Assembly (NCBI GenBank): GCA_025267735.1
Contig: CM046303.1
Span: 69,641,034-69,705,033, forward strand
Direction: 5' to 3'
Length of the DNA: 64,000 nt
From: Mactra quadrangularis
Lineage: Eukaryota > Mollusca > Bivalvia > Venerida > Mactridae
The notes below the pieces were generated by a model, which saw nothing but the letters and a program-made list of their open reading frames with translations, did not search any database and was not told the origin of the DNA. Each line of letters begins with the position of its first letter. Positions within the stretch are counted from its first letter, which is position 1. The translations under genes and the position numbers were made by a program. Positions 25,133-36,745 of the stretch are shown piece after piece.

Positions 25133-25427
25133 CTAAGTTTTATGCTCACGCACGATCACCGACTTTACAGCAATTAGCCCTGGGCTGCTGGTATCTATCT
25201 ATCAATCTCCCTGGGGAGTCATTTTACTCCGCTTATTAGTGCAGCCGAAAAAAAATTGCGCAACGGAATTATACCACCCCTGCAGGTACCCATTTACACC
25301 TGGGTGGAGTGAAGCAATCGCAGGTAAATTTCTTGCTCAAGGAAATTAGCAGTGCCTCTAGTAGGATTCGAATCCAGGACCTCTCGATTCCTAAGCGCGT
25401 GTCTTACCACTGGACTACTGCTCCTAG
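25133..25427 (-). mobile_element. tRNA-derived SINE, family D, full head
   Basis: Read on the minus strand, the head GGAGCAGTAGTCCAGTGGTA (A-box region) is followed by the B box GATTCGAATCC and then a body shared with 22689-22890 (ACCTGGGTGG, GGAGTAAAATGACTCCCC, GATAGATAGATACCAGCAG). It ends GTGCGTGAGCATAAAACT, unlike the hairpin tail of families A, B, C and E, so it probably uses another LINE partner. It could be mistaken for a tRNA gene, but the head is followed by the SINE body and the B-box arm lacks a clean matching acceptor stem. Confidence 0.88.
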
Positions 25428-27526
25428 CACTTAGTCTGTATTACAATATTTTAAAATGGTTTTCGTTATCAGTGTAGCTCTAGTTCAACAAGTGTTTAAA
25501 GCAAGTTTTCAAACTATTTTAGTAATTCATATACATTTAAGTGTCAATGTATCATTCTAGTTTTACAACTCATGTTCAAACCACCAAATGGCTCTTAAAC
25601 AAACATAAATATATCATAATGCTTAAATATTTATTAATTGACTCTAGAAATAAACTTTCTATTTTCATATTCTAAATTGATCATTTGTCAAAAAGAAAAA
25701 GATCTGAACATTTTAATTCGTCAACCCATCATTTATAATGACGATCTTTTATAAACACTGATTATAATAATAAATCTTAAGTCAGCCTTCATTACAAGGC
25801 AAAACAAACGTTTGTTAAAGAACATAGTACGGTTTTTTGGGTGAATGGGACAATTTTGTTCAATGAACAAGTTACACACACTAAACAATGAACACATTGG
25901 TTTTTCCCTTACTTCAATAAATGTGTGTAAAAATAAGAAAAGCAACAGCAAACCCACTCCTTCCACACAGATACACACAAAGAGGAAGATGTTGTTTTTT
26001 ATGTTTGTTACAAAAATAACACCACACACAAATAAAGAAATCAAGAACTAAAGACGTATATGTCTTGAAACATTCGGTGGCAAAGTTATTGAGGAATTTA
26101 TTTATATGTATTTATAAATAGTATATGTATCAAAGTCCATAAAACCCTAATATCCTCCATCAGAATTTAAGAATGCAAAAGACAATGGCTCAATGTTCAA
26201 CTTCACGGATTCCACGAGCCTATGTGTAGAATTACTGCATGAGCTTTATACCGACAAATTCTGCTACGGAAAACTGAAAGAATTATGTATGCCAACCATT
26301 AATAAGAATATGATTTTTAACTGTTTGTTTTAAATCTCGAGTATGTATGTTAACAAGTTTACATTGTGATGTGGTCATTTGAATGTCTTACTATAAATAA
26401 TTGTACTTTGTGAAAACTTATTCTTTAGGTATAGACGTGTACCCTTTGAATATACAAGAAAATGGCATACAAAGTGTATTATCGTCTATATTGAAAACTA
26501 AATGAACACTTTAGTTCAAGAAGAAGAAAACATTATTCAATTCATCAATATTACCTAAAACGTATGTCAACACCAGACAGTAATGTTGATAGAGTGGCTC
26601 CCAGGTCAGACAAGGGAGTATGAGATAGGTGATTAAATAAATACACTCATTTCAGAACACCACGTGAAACAGATAAATTTGGTTTTATAAAAAGTAGTTT
26701 GAAAATACGTCAGGACAGAAACAGTAAAAACACTAAAATTTCACTCAATATAAAGACCAAGAGGAAAAAAGTTTTAGATTTTTTAAAAATTGAGTTACAA
26801 AAAGACGTCGCAAACAAATAACAAAAGAAAACAAAAACAATTAAGGGGTCTCTGTCTAGAAGCAGACAAAACAGTTGATACTTCGGGTTTCATAAAGTTC
26901 TAAGGTGCACCAACTACACACTTACCCAAACTGCTTCAAGAAAGATCAAATAATAGCAACTTGTCTTCGTAAAAGGGTTTGTAGAACAACTTAGTATAGT
27001 TTCTATTATTAATTAAATACAGTAATAATCCGCTATTAGACCACTTTGATAAAAACATTCTCATTCGATTTTGATAATATGGAATCCCAAATGCCTCTTA
27101 GGAACAAGAAGATGCCTATATTAAGACGATTTCGCTATTAAAATCATCGATATTGATAATCCGATAGTGTAACTTTAATGTATGTAAACATCTGTTTAAA
27201 ACAATTCTGTTCAGCTGGATATGGAAAAAAATATTTTTTTTATTAATCAGTCATTCTACATTCCGCTTCCTTTTCCCAATGTACTGAGATATTAGGATGA
27301 AAGTGACTTGCTCAACCAAAGTCAAATAAAAACTTGTCCACACTACATTATTGAAGTTTTTTCTCAATATTATTACATAGCCTCATACCTTATGTTTTCA
27401 GTGATATCTTATAATACTATATCACTAACCAAACAACACGGTCCACCCTTATCAATTATCAGTGGTCAAGTTGAGACGGGCCAAGATTACAACTATCAAG
27501 TTGGATAGTTGGGGCAGTGTAAGTTT
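25428..27526. other. No gene; one shared repeat fragment
   Basis: Frames at 25733-26044 (minus, 103 codons, Leu/Phe-rich) and 25845-26051 (plus) overlap on opposite strands and show no domain. At 26795-26935, GCAAACAAATAACAAAAG and GGTGCACCAACTACACACTTACCC resemble 42195-42300 (GTAAACAAATAACGAAAAC, GTGCACCGACCTCACACTAACCC), suggesting an old dispersed repeat; confidence in that pair is moderate. Confidence 0.45.
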
Positions 27527-27527
27527 A

Positions 27528-27596
27528 CCAGCCAGAGAGGAAGGTTGTTCCTAGACACTCAGCTGTGAGTAACACTGAGTGTGAATACCTGGCTGG
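27528..27596 (+). other. Possible three-way-junction RNA/DNA fold
   Basis: Three nested pairings occur in 69 nt: CCAGCCAG (27528-27535) with CTGGCTGG (27589-27596) as the outer stem; AGGAA (27538-27542) with TTCCT (27548-27552); and ACACTCAG (27555-27562) with CTGAGTGT (27575-27582). The stretch is GC-richer than its flanks. No known RNA family is recognised; hammerhead core sequences are absent. Confidence 0.4.
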
Positions 27597-29617
27597 GTGT
27601 TGGGTGCTGTAACATATATGTTTAGTAGAAGATATAAACTTAGTAGAAACTATATGGACTATGTTATATTATGTTACAATTGTACTAAAATAAAGTATCT
27701 ATTTCTTTGAAATCTCATTGATTCTAAATCAATGCTTCATTGTTTATAATTAGCTAGCTATAAATAAGTAAAATAAATACAGAATTTGATTAACATTCCT
27801 GTTTATAATTATGCTGGTCGGTGTCTGGTGGTCATTGCATCTTACAAAAGGTTAACCACCGGACAATTTGTTCTAATCCATTAATATTCAGTCAGTTGAC
27901 CTCAAGAACTTTATTGCACTATTAGTGGTATATAAGTGACTATTATAATCATCATGAGGGATTGTCACATGTTCACTAACATTGACACTGGGGAGTATTG
28001 TGTCATATCATAATGTTGAACAATATGACCAGTACAAAATGTATCATTCATAACAATGTCATCATATATATTAAAATATGTAACCGGTAATGCATGTATT
28101 TTGTAATATTTTGCTGTGTTTTTTTTCTAATTATAAACAGTATAAATACTTTGTATAAGATGTTTTACTTTGTACAGATATAGTTTAGTATATAAACTTG
28201 TTAAACAATAGATGAACGTTGTCTCATAATTGGTTATAGGCTCGTTGGGCAAATAGGTGAAACAATGACAAGTGCTATTGGTTAACTTGGAATTTTACAA
28301 AAATAAGTGTAAGGTTTTCAATCTTATAATGCATGCCAACCATTGATTTACAAATTTAGAGTTCAGGTAAACATGTTAATAGTGAGATAAAAGTGGAGGT
28401 CACGTAAGATAACCCATCCATAGTGTTGATAACCTGATCCAATATCCTTACAGGTACCTTACGGGAATTATATATATTCATACATTCTATATGAAAAACA
28501 CAGTTATCTCATTCCATAAATGTCAAGCATGTGGATAGAATGATGTTTAAACAACATTTCTTCGTTACACCTAGTTTTTTTAAATACTCAACTCTGCTAT
28601 TTTATCACAGAAGTCTTTAATGGACAAACTTCGACCAGCATTTCAAATGAACGTACTAAATGAAAAGAACATATACTGGTGTCGATTGTGAAATAATTTC
28701 TTACACGTTAATCACTCTCCATCATCCGCATCCTAGATCTAACCCAATGTACTGAGATAGTCGTAAACACTCAATGATTATCTCATACTTAACACGTAAA
28801 AGAATAACTCCTTTTGAATTTCAAATACCAAATACCTCTCATTTATCAAATATACTAAACGAATTTCTGACGCTTCTAAAGTCAAACTAATCTACAGAAA
28901 GATGAATGGGTTTGTCCTAAATGTCACATATATAGAGTACAGTGACTTCAAAAAGGCCTTAGACAAAATCTTGAATCAGGACAAACCGATTTACAGAGCA
29001 GGGTCATAAGAGCAGATTCTTATTTCTTTATTATCATATGATACAAACTATGTGATATTCCAAGATTTAAACATGTGTACCGGAAAAATAATTCGTAATC
29101 CTAGCAAACTTTTTTAAATTCTTTGTTAATTAGTTTGAATAGTTTTACATTTCTATACAAACTATGTGACATGAATAAGCTTTAAGTAAAATTACACGTG
29201 GTGTATATAGTTTAATCTCTCTCCTTTCCCATTATTTTCATTTTCAGTAATCGTCTCACTCTTCATAGAACATAATCGCGATGAAAAACTTCTGTACATG
29301 CGTATTCTTTTTTTCTATTTGTTTAAGAACATTTGGAGGACACTGTTTGTGAACCATTATCTTTTTTGGGATACATTACATTGTATATAATACACTCTTT
29401 ATATCCATTGATAATCTAATAGACTACATGTCGCCTGTAGAGGTTTTATGTTTATGAAATATCTTACTGTATGGTGCAATGATCTATCTATCATCTAAAA
29501 TAGAGACATGTAAACTAGGACTGTTATTGATGACTGTTTTATTGACTCTCATTTCAGAATTAGTAAGACATGCCTCGTGTATAATGCATATTATGTGACA
29601 GTTATGTTTTGTACTAA
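27597..29617. other. No gene seen
   Basis: AT-rich DNA without paired repeats or coding frames of note. Confidence 0.5.
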
Positions 29618-29664
29618 TTATACCCCCGCAAACGAAGTTTTCGGGGGTATACTGGAATCACCCT

Positions 29665-29733
29665 GGTGGTTGGTTGGTTGGTTGGTTTGTTGGTTGGTTG
29701 GTTGGTTGGTTGGTTGGTTGGTTGGTTGGTTGG
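29665..29733. repeat. TTGG tetranucleotide microsatellite
   Basis: About 17 repeats of GGTT with one GGTTTGTTGG interruption, directly after GGGGGTATACTGGAATCACCCTGGT. It sits just inside the left end of the Helentron-like element. The 60-codon frame over it is an artefact. Confidence 0.97.
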
Positions 29734-30721
29734 ATATGTGGTCTGTCCCAAAAAACTAATACAACTGTAGTATGTTTATTTCTTAATGTATTTGAATAGA
29801 TGCTGTTATATACCATGATTTAATGGTGTATACAAAACTCATGTAACTATGGAAACATATCTCACTTGTTTAAAATATTTAATTGCGTTATATATTTTAA
29901 ATCTAATTTGATAACTGTATAGTATGCTTTTTTCTCAAAAATTTTTTTTTCTTATCTTATTTTATAGAATTTGCACAGGCGTTTACAGTTGATGTTTATA
30001 TGCATGTTATATCAATTCCAATTCAAAATGGCCGACTTGCGGCCATCTTGATTTTTTAAATTTAATTTAATAACTGCATGCTTATTTCTCAAAAGATTTT
30101 TTATTTCTTTATTTTATAGAATTTTGCACAGGCGTTTACAGTTGATGTGTATAAACACTTTATATCAATTCCAAATTCAAAATGGCCGATTTGTGGCCAT
30201 CTTGAATTCTTTTTGATTAAGTTTAATTACTGTATGCTTATTTCTCAACAGATTTTTTTCTTCACTAATTTAGATAGAATTTTGCACAGGGGTTCACAGT
30301 TGATGTGTACATACACTTTAACTCAATTCCAATTCAAAATGGCGAACTGGCTGTCATCCTTTTTTCAAATTTAATACAGTCTTATATTGACTTATTACCA
30401 TACATATTTTGAAAAGAAATTGCATACAAGGTCTCACTAATACAGTTGATCAGGATGACTATTCTTCATCAATTTATATTCAATATGGCTGACTGGCAGC
30501 CATCTTGAATTTTTATTTAAATTACTGTATAGTACATGTATGTGGTTTTTTTACTCAATTTTAGCCAAATTTCGCTTCAAAGTCTTTATTGATGTAGTTG
30601 ACTTGTACATGGATTTACTCTGGATACAAATTCATTATGGCAGACTGGCAGCCATTTTGACTTTGTTTAAATAACTGTATAGTAAGCTTATTTCATTACC
30701 AATTTCTTCTTGCTGAAGTCT

Positions 30722-31484
30722 GATTGATTTATAGTTTGATTAATTGGATTTTTCGGCTTTTTAATGCAAAAAGGTCATATTACGCCAAAACAATTGATGA
30801 TACTATTACTGCAATAAATAATGAAGATTTAACGTCCTATATTTTATGATAAACATTTATTTCCTTCAAGTATTGTTTGGTTTTGTTTTGGTTTTACGGC
30901 GCACCAACACAAAAAGGTCATATCGCTTCGAAAGCATTCAATGATACTATTTATTAAAACGATATTAATGATGTAAAGCTCTATATCTTATTATATACAT
31001 TTATTTCCTTCAAAAAGTTAAGTATCGCATATGATGGTACAGACTCAAAAAGTTCTTTAAGTGAGTTAACTTTAAAATGTTTGTCACGGATGTCTTTAAG
31101 ATCCTGACAGTCAAGGAGAACGTGTTTGACATAGAAATGCTCATCACAGGGTATATATTTAGGTGCTTCCTCTCTTTTGAGAAGGTATGAATGTGTTAAA
31201 CTGGTATGACCAATTCTACATCGAGAAATCACTATTTGATCTCGGCGATTAGAAAATATGATGGTACTGACTCAAAAAGTTCTGTGAGTTAACTTTAAAA
31301 TGTTCTTTCTTTCTTTTGAGGAGGTATGAATGTGTTAATATAGTATGACCAATTCTACATCTCGTAGTAACTATTTATTTCATTGATTAGCAAAAATTAT
31401 TGACGAAGACGAATCAAGGGTTTATGGCTTTATGTCATGTAACTTATTAGATATAGCATTATTCCACATTGTTTGCCATTTTGA
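30722..31484 (-). mobile_element. 5'-truncated LINE insertion (outer copy, interrupted)
   Basis: The segment is flanked by a perfect 13-bp duplication CTTGCTGAAGTCT (30709-30721 and 31485-31497), and its removal restores the period of the tandem core. On the minus strand, 31484-31253 reads as decayed C-terminal LINE coding sequence (KWQTMWNNAISNKLHDIKP, then stops and a deletion), and 30883-30735 reads LKEINVYHKI, a stop and the 3'UTR. Between them lies a second LINE copy (30884-31252). Families with this C-terminal region (after a reverse transcriptase and RNase H, with a Cys/His motif) belong to the I/Jockey-like group; that placement is from memory of the family and uncertain. Confidence 0.75.
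30884..31252 (-). pseudogene. LINE ORF2 C-terminal fragment and 3'UTR (inner copy)
   Basis: The minus strand from 31252 encodes NRRDQIVISRCRIGHTSLTH, then a region with C-x-x-C (IPCDEHF, preceded by PKY) and HVLLDC, ending FLKEINVYNKI and a stop at 30981. This is the C-terminal tail found after the RNase H domain of I/Jockey-like non-LTR retrotransposons, with a Cys-Cys...His...Cys pattern. About 90 codons remain of a protein usually near 1000 residues or longer. The 3'UTR (30980-30884) ends with TATGACCTTTTTGTGTTGG, GCGCCGTAAAACC and an AAAAC tail, as in the 13.1-kb copy. It lies inside the outer copy, so it inserted later, and its frame is intact whereas the outer copy has stops. Confidence 0.8.
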
Positions 31485-32462
31485 CTTGCTGAAGTCTATT
31501 ATGTACTGCTATATTTATCAAATTCTTATTGTTGAACTTTTTTTTGATGTATTGATATTTTATCAAATTCATAATGGCTGATTGGCAGCCATTCTGAGTT
31601 TTTCTTTTCAAAAAGCAAATGATTTGATAATTTTTGTACAGACTTTGAGAAAGTTAGCAATTGTTTAAGTTAATGTGCTTGGCATTTTCTTAAGTGGAAT
31701 TCAAAATGGCTGACTGGCAGCCATGTTGAATTTTCTAATATCTTGTACAGCAAACATCTTTTTTCTCACCTCATTTTGATAAAATTGTGCTGACAAATTC
31801 TTGTTGATGAAATTTTTATATGTATTTATTTTTTATGTATTTCAATGGACCAACTAATAGCCACCTTGAACTTTTCTGTAATGTTGTGAAGGAAACATCT
31901 TATTTCGTTATAGCGACATGAGATTTTAGATATTATTTTAACTTTACTACTGTGAAAATAATGATCAGTAATTTAAGCTTTCTTATGGGGTATTTGTGAA
32001 ATTCTTGATACAAGATATTGTTAATACTAATTGTTTGATTTATATTGTGTACATTGCTGACTACTATTTTTACAATTGCCTTATTTTTTACTTATTTATA
32101 AAAAAATTACAAACACATTCTACATTTTGGTCTTCTGGTTACAACATACTCATGATGAGTTTAAATGTGATCACTCTTTGTCTGTTGTTCCACTTTACAT
32201 TCATAATGACCAAATGGTGTTCATTTTCATGTAAAAAATCATTTGACATATGACAACTCTGTTCATTTTGCTTTTTCATAAATCTATAGTGAATTACACT
32301 GTAATTTGCTGTTTATTTCCAATTTGATATTTGCATCCTATTCTTTCTATGGTTTTTATGCTTCTTACAACATTTACCCTTTTGGACTTCCACAATGTTG
32401 ACTGCTTTTATCTTGAAATGTTGCTGTTGCGGGGGTATTTTCGCCACTGGTGGCAGTTCTAG

Positions 32463-32820
32463 TTTATTGTGTAATGGTAATGAAGAAATTGCCCTTTTTA
32501 AATGCTATCCTTATATCGTTTTTACGTCGGTCAAAACTTGGTTCTTAATACAAAGAGCAGACCTAGGAAGGCTGACAGTTTCATACCATCTTAACTTACG
32601 TAAGTACTTTCGTTATACAAGTATAATGTTTGATACCCAAGTCTCTATAAAAGAGGTTACATTTATTTAAAGTTGCTTCACAACTTTTTGGGGTTTTATA
32701 TTAAAATAATAAGTAACTTCATAAAACATTGCATGTCTAGTAAAATTGATAATAATTTAAACTAGACAACAGTGTCATCCATTCATCCATTTTGTATTCA
32801 TTATTACGATATTTGGAAAA
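32463..32820. other. No gene seen
   Basis: The 91-codon frame at 32395-32670 begins inside the right end of the Helentron-like element (its CCCCGGIFATGGSSS part is the terminal hairpin) and is not a gene. Confidence 0.5.
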
Positions 32821-32932
32821 ATGTCCAGCTCGTTGGAAGAGTAGGTAAGAACTGGTTATAGAAAAGGGTTCAGGTAAGCCAGTTTAGGTGCGCTTTAGCT
32901 CTGGAGCTATAACCTTATATTGTGTTGACACA
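32821..32932 (+). mobile_element. SINE family C, 3' fragment
   Basis: GTTGGAAGAGTAGGTAAGAACTGGTTATAGAAAAGGGTTCAGGTAAG-type sequence, then GGTGCGCT and CTATAACCTTATATTGTGTTGACA, aligns with the 3' part of 37168-37445. The head and B box are absent, so it is strongly 5'-truncated, and the 3' stem is no longer complementary. Confidence 0.75.
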
Positions 32933-32959
32933 GATTTAAATCTAGTAAAATATGTACTA

Positions 32960-33280
32960 GGCAAACACTCTGAATGTAGAACAAATGGATAGTGTTACTT
33001 TTATATCTGACAATCTAGAAGAAATAAAGACACGATAATAAGAACAATGATGTCCCCAGACAGCAATGTTGTATCAGTAAACTTGCATAGATTTCTCGTA
33101 GAATGCTAGGTACTTGATATTAGAACTGATTTCATTGTATTGAGCTGAAACAATATTATAGCCGGTAGGAAATTCATTTCAGAAAATGGAATAAGTCATT
33201 TGCATCTCATTTGCATAATGGATTTCGGACGATGGGTTTAGACAATTTGCTGGAATAAGAAAGCTTTTAATTCTCACTTA
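32960..33280 (+). repeat. Diverged dispersed segment, copy 1 (pair with 36448-36745)
   Basis: Shared landmarks in order: CTGAATGTAGAACAAATGGA, AAATAAAGACACGATAAT, AATGATGTCCCCAGA, ATCAGTAAA, GGTAGGAAATTCAT, CAGAAAATGGAA, CATTTGCATCTCATTTGCAT, ATGGATTTCGG and CAATTTGCT. The same order occurs at 36448-36745. Both are preceded by a family C SINE copy, though in opposite orientation. Non-coding. It could be an old unrecognised element or a local duplication. Confidence 0.8.
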
Positions 33281-36064
33281 CTTTAACCGTATGGAAATAT
33301 CTCTGTAATGACGGTTGTCAATTTATATATATCCAAAATTGCTCAATGTCAGACATTCAAGCGTTAACGTTGACACTTTGTTAGACAGAAGTCACACATG
33401 CACGCTGTATTGTTTTTGTTAAAATGTTTGGGAATATGATAACTTACTCAAATGAACACAGCCGTTGTTTGAAAATTTCAAGTGAACATATGTATTTGCT
33501 GTTTTAAATATGAGCTGTGGCTTCGAGAGAAAGACTTTATAAAATAGTACATCAATACTGAATCAATTTATCGTTTGTTATGTACTAATAGTCCGACAAT
33601 ATTAACCTGAGCATGAACTGCCTTATTATAATAATTACACGCTTAACTTACATTATATCATGAGTTTCCGTTTGCATGTATACGATTATACACATGTTTA
33701 TAACCATCTATTTGACAATAAATCAATTTTTTAAACATGGAATATTATTGAACTTTAATTTTTGACTCATTAGTTTTATAGAAATCACACAAGTCCGCAA
33801 TATCGTGACACAGGTTCAAAGTAATTATTCTTATTAAGCAAAACTAATCGTTTAGTACGTGTATTTTGCCAAAAGCTTCCGATAAAGCGTGATAAACAAA
33901 CGAAGACAAAAATAGACAGTAAATACTAAGTTTAATATATTCTTGCATAAAGGTCAAGCTAAGGTTAATATTGTCGGACTATACATGTACACAAGTATCT
34001 AGTTTTTGTTCTGTGGTAATCGGTATAAGTGCAGAGTTGTGGTCAGGATTTAGTTGCACATATACAAATGGAAACAAATAATACCTTTGAAACAAACAAT
34101 TAATACGACACTTGTACTCAATTGCTTTCAAAAATACTTTTATCATCTCATCTATGGCGAAGTGGTAGAAAATCCATTACGGCAGACAATATTTTGGGTT
34201 TAATGCAATGCACTGGCCATACATTGTTTTTTTTAGATTTTAATTGAATAGCACACTTCTGAATGATGAAGCAATCATATTATGATTAATCACTTTCCTT
34301 CATTCGAACTTAGTTTATATTTAACAGTACCATGCATATTTTTATCAATTGATGTAATTTGAAGTGTAATAAAACTGTAATAACATCGCTCCCTGATGTA
34401 TATTTACTTGGATGCATGTTTAGACGAATTACTTGATTCATATATAAGTCGGTGAACGAATACCATAGAACCAGGAACCAAAGTGGAGCATGCAAACCAA
34501 CATGTGTATAGGATATGTTACATTCACAGCATTGATTCAATGCATATTTTATAGATTATACATCTAACTGCAAATTTATGCTGTCTCAAAAACGTGATAA
34601 AATATTTAAGCTATGCTATAATATGAACATTGATTGATAGCCTATCACTAATGTCTTCAAATCTTCAAATTTATTAGTGTTTAACGCAGCGTTCTTCAGT
34701 TAAGTCAATGTGCATGTAGTATTCCGATACATTAAACTATGCTTATATAGGTTAGAGTGTTTTCACTCTTCTTCTATTATCGAACTACAGTACAATTAAT
34801 TCATTTTATCTTGTAAGAATCGAAATAACATACATTAATTCTAGAACTTGTCGAAGAACAAACAATAAGCACTTATGTTGATATACACAAATTGAATAAC
34901 AACTGTATGCCATTTAAGAAATATGCATATTCAGCTTTGAATGCATGGGAAATTCGAGAAGATTTATGTTGTGTATTTAAGTTATCAAACATTTGAACAG
35001 TCTTCGCATAATTGTTACTTTGAAATTATTCTGACAATGCATTTTTTCAAATGAGTAATTTGAATTGCTTCGAGACTTTTCATTATTCTAAAACAAAAAA
35101 TAATTTTATTAAATGTTACCTGAAACCATCGCACAAACAAATATTTATGCTAAGGCATGGGCAGAAATGCAACTATGAAAAATAGTTTATATAAAACTAT
35201 TAGCTTATTATTTATGATAAAAATGCGTTGTTTTGAAAGTAACTCGTTAAATGTGAATAAAAAGTCCATCTTTATCAACGTCAAACGGACAGGTGTATAA
35301 ACAAACTGAAGTATAGTCGACATATGAATGGGTGGTATTAATCTTATATAATTATATAAATATTTAAATAGCATTTAGAAGAACAACATAAATATACAAA
35401 GTTTGTTATCAGGAACCTTAGATATTTTTTGAACGTTAATTGAGTAATTTCAAAGTAATAACTAAAGGTTAGTTTATCATTAAATGGAATAACTAACATG
35501 GTTATAGAGTACATTATAGATAATGTTTAACAGGTTTGAATGCTTTCACTTGATTTTTTCATTAACATCGGTGTATTTACATTGGAAACAAATAAGGAGA
35601 GGTCTACTCGATAAACTAGAAAGAATACTGTTTTCAAGGAAAATTTGACTCTTTTTCACGGGTTGTACCGTATGCATATTATTACTTTAAAGAACGAAAC
35701 ACAGTTGATATAATATTTTTCTGTAAAAAGGTTCCCATTTGGAAAGTTGGGTGACTCACATTTAGAGCTTCCCGATAAAGCAGCAAATGTCAAAATCATT
35801 TTAGATCCGAAGGTAGTTTGGCCTTTTTGACGTACCTTTTAAAAATGACTGCTGCGTTAAATATATAAAGATGTCCAATACCACCATACCGAGTGTTGTT
35901 TTTAAATAATTATACAATGTATATATTGCAATGGCATTGCACGAAGATAATGTTGCAGTTAAATATGGTAAAAAATGCATGTTATTAATTCATTGTCGAC
36001 GTCGACGCATCTGGGAATATAACAGATGCATGTATATCTTTATAATACCAGTCTGGTTGTACTT
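33281..36064. other. No gene seen
   Basis: Frames at 34310-34540 and 35150-35374 (minus, 74-76 codons) have no recognisable domain. Confidence 0.5.
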
Positions 36065-36075
36065 AATAAGACACA

Positions 36076-36377
36076 GACTTGTTTGTTTGTTTGTTTATTT
36101 GAGTTAACGCCGTTTCAACACATTTTAGATCATTTCACGGCGTCCAGCGCACCTAACCTAGCTTGCCTGGACCATTGTCTATAACCAGTACTCACATACC
36201 CTTCCACAAGGCCGGAAACTTCTCCATATTATCTAATCAATGGAGGAAAACTGACATTATTGTCTAATTTTCATGGAAGGGTATAACCTCTCCGGGTGGG
36301 ATTCGAACCCGTAACCCTGTCGGGACACCAGATTTCGAATCCCGGCGCGCTACCAATTGCGCTACCGACCCGGGTTA
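36076..36377 (-). mobile_element. tRNA-derived SINE, family C, full length
   Basis: Flanked by a perfect 11-bp target duplication AATAAGACACA (36065-36075 and 36378-36388). On the minus strand the head is CCGGGTCGGTAGCGCAATTGG with a consensus B box GGTTCGAATCC (36299-36309 in complement). The body includes GGTTATACCCTTCCATG and CCTTGTGGAAGGGTATGTG. The 3' hairpin has a perfect 7-bp stem, ACGCCGT (36107-36113) with ACGGCGT (36137-36143), and the tail is (AAAC)n. A 60-codon minus frame at the head is a shadow. Confidence 0.95.
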
Positions 36378-36447
36378 AATAAGACACAAAATATATATAA
36401 TCTAACATTGTCACACGTACTATCACAGTATTAACATATATCAAAGA

Positions 36448-36745
36448 TAACAACCTGAATGTGGACTAAACAGATATTGTAACATTATTAGCTTTCAATC
36501 TTGAAGTAATAAAGAGACAATAAAAAGAACAATAAAAAGAATAATGTCCCTGGATATTTATTTCATCAGTAAAATATTTCAGATAATATTATGGTGTGAA
36601 TTGTTTTTGCTGATTCGATTGTGTTGATTGAATGTATTTTTTAGTCTGTAGGAAATCTTTATCTGAAAATGGAAGCTCATTTACATCTCATTTGAATAAA
36701 TGGATTTCGGCAATTTGCTAGACTAAGGCAGCCTATAACTTATTG
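36448..36745 (+). repeat. Diverged dispersed segment, copy 2
   Basis: Partner of 32960-33280, same orientation and same order of conserved words (CCTGAATGTGGACTAAACAGA, AATAAAGAGACAAT, AATGTCCCTGGA, GTAGGAAATC, ATCTGAAAATGGAAG, CATCTCATTTGAATAAATGG, CGGCAATTTGCTAG). Confidence 0.8.

Larger units (their letters stand above)
29870..32240 (+). repeat. Tandem core of ~132-160 bp units
   Basis: Diverged direct repeats, each with a dyad of the type ATGGCTGACTGGCAGCCAT followed by CTTGAAT or TTTGA and then TTATTTCTCA and an ATTTTGCACAGG-like segment. The ATGG of successive units lies at 30028, 30182, 30339, 30485, 30637, (insertion), 31574, 31706, 31845 and weakly 32206. Spacing is 132-157 bp; removing the LINE insertion and one target-site copy gives 161 bp for the interrupted unit. 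Conservation of the dyad despite divergence between units is notable. This is the core of the Helentron-like element. Confidence 0.88.
29620..32462 (+). mobile_element. Helentron/HINE- or pearl-like non-autonomous element
   Basis: The left boundary has ATACCCCCGCAA (29620-29631), which is the exact reverse complement of TTGCGGGGGTAT at the right (32427-32438), i.e. 12-bp subterminal inverted repeats. The left end also folds on itself (ATACCCCCG with CGGGGGTAT at 29642-29650). The right end continues with a hairpin GCCAC-TG-GTGGC (32443-32454), then AGTT and CTAG (32459-32462) followed by T. A hairpin a few bases before a terminal CTRR is the classical Helitron 3' end; subterminal inverted repeats, a microsatellite and a ~150-bp tandem core are typical of Helentrons/HINEs, and bivalve pearl elements share this layout. 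No Rep/helicase is present, so it is non-autonomous. The exact 5' terminus is uncertain. A LINE insertion occupies 30722-31484. Confidence 0.72.

Noticed and set aside
25350..25427. A minus-strand tRNA gene
   Set aside because: Same reason: it is the head of a family D SINE with body attached and no clean acceptor stem.
25733..26051. 103-codon minus and 68-codon plus frames
   Set aside because: Opposite-strand overlap, low-complexity hydrophobic composition on one strand, no recognisable family.
32395..32670. 91-codon frame beginning with a Cys/Gly-rich segment
   Set aside because: Its start is the terminal hairpin of the Helentron-like element.
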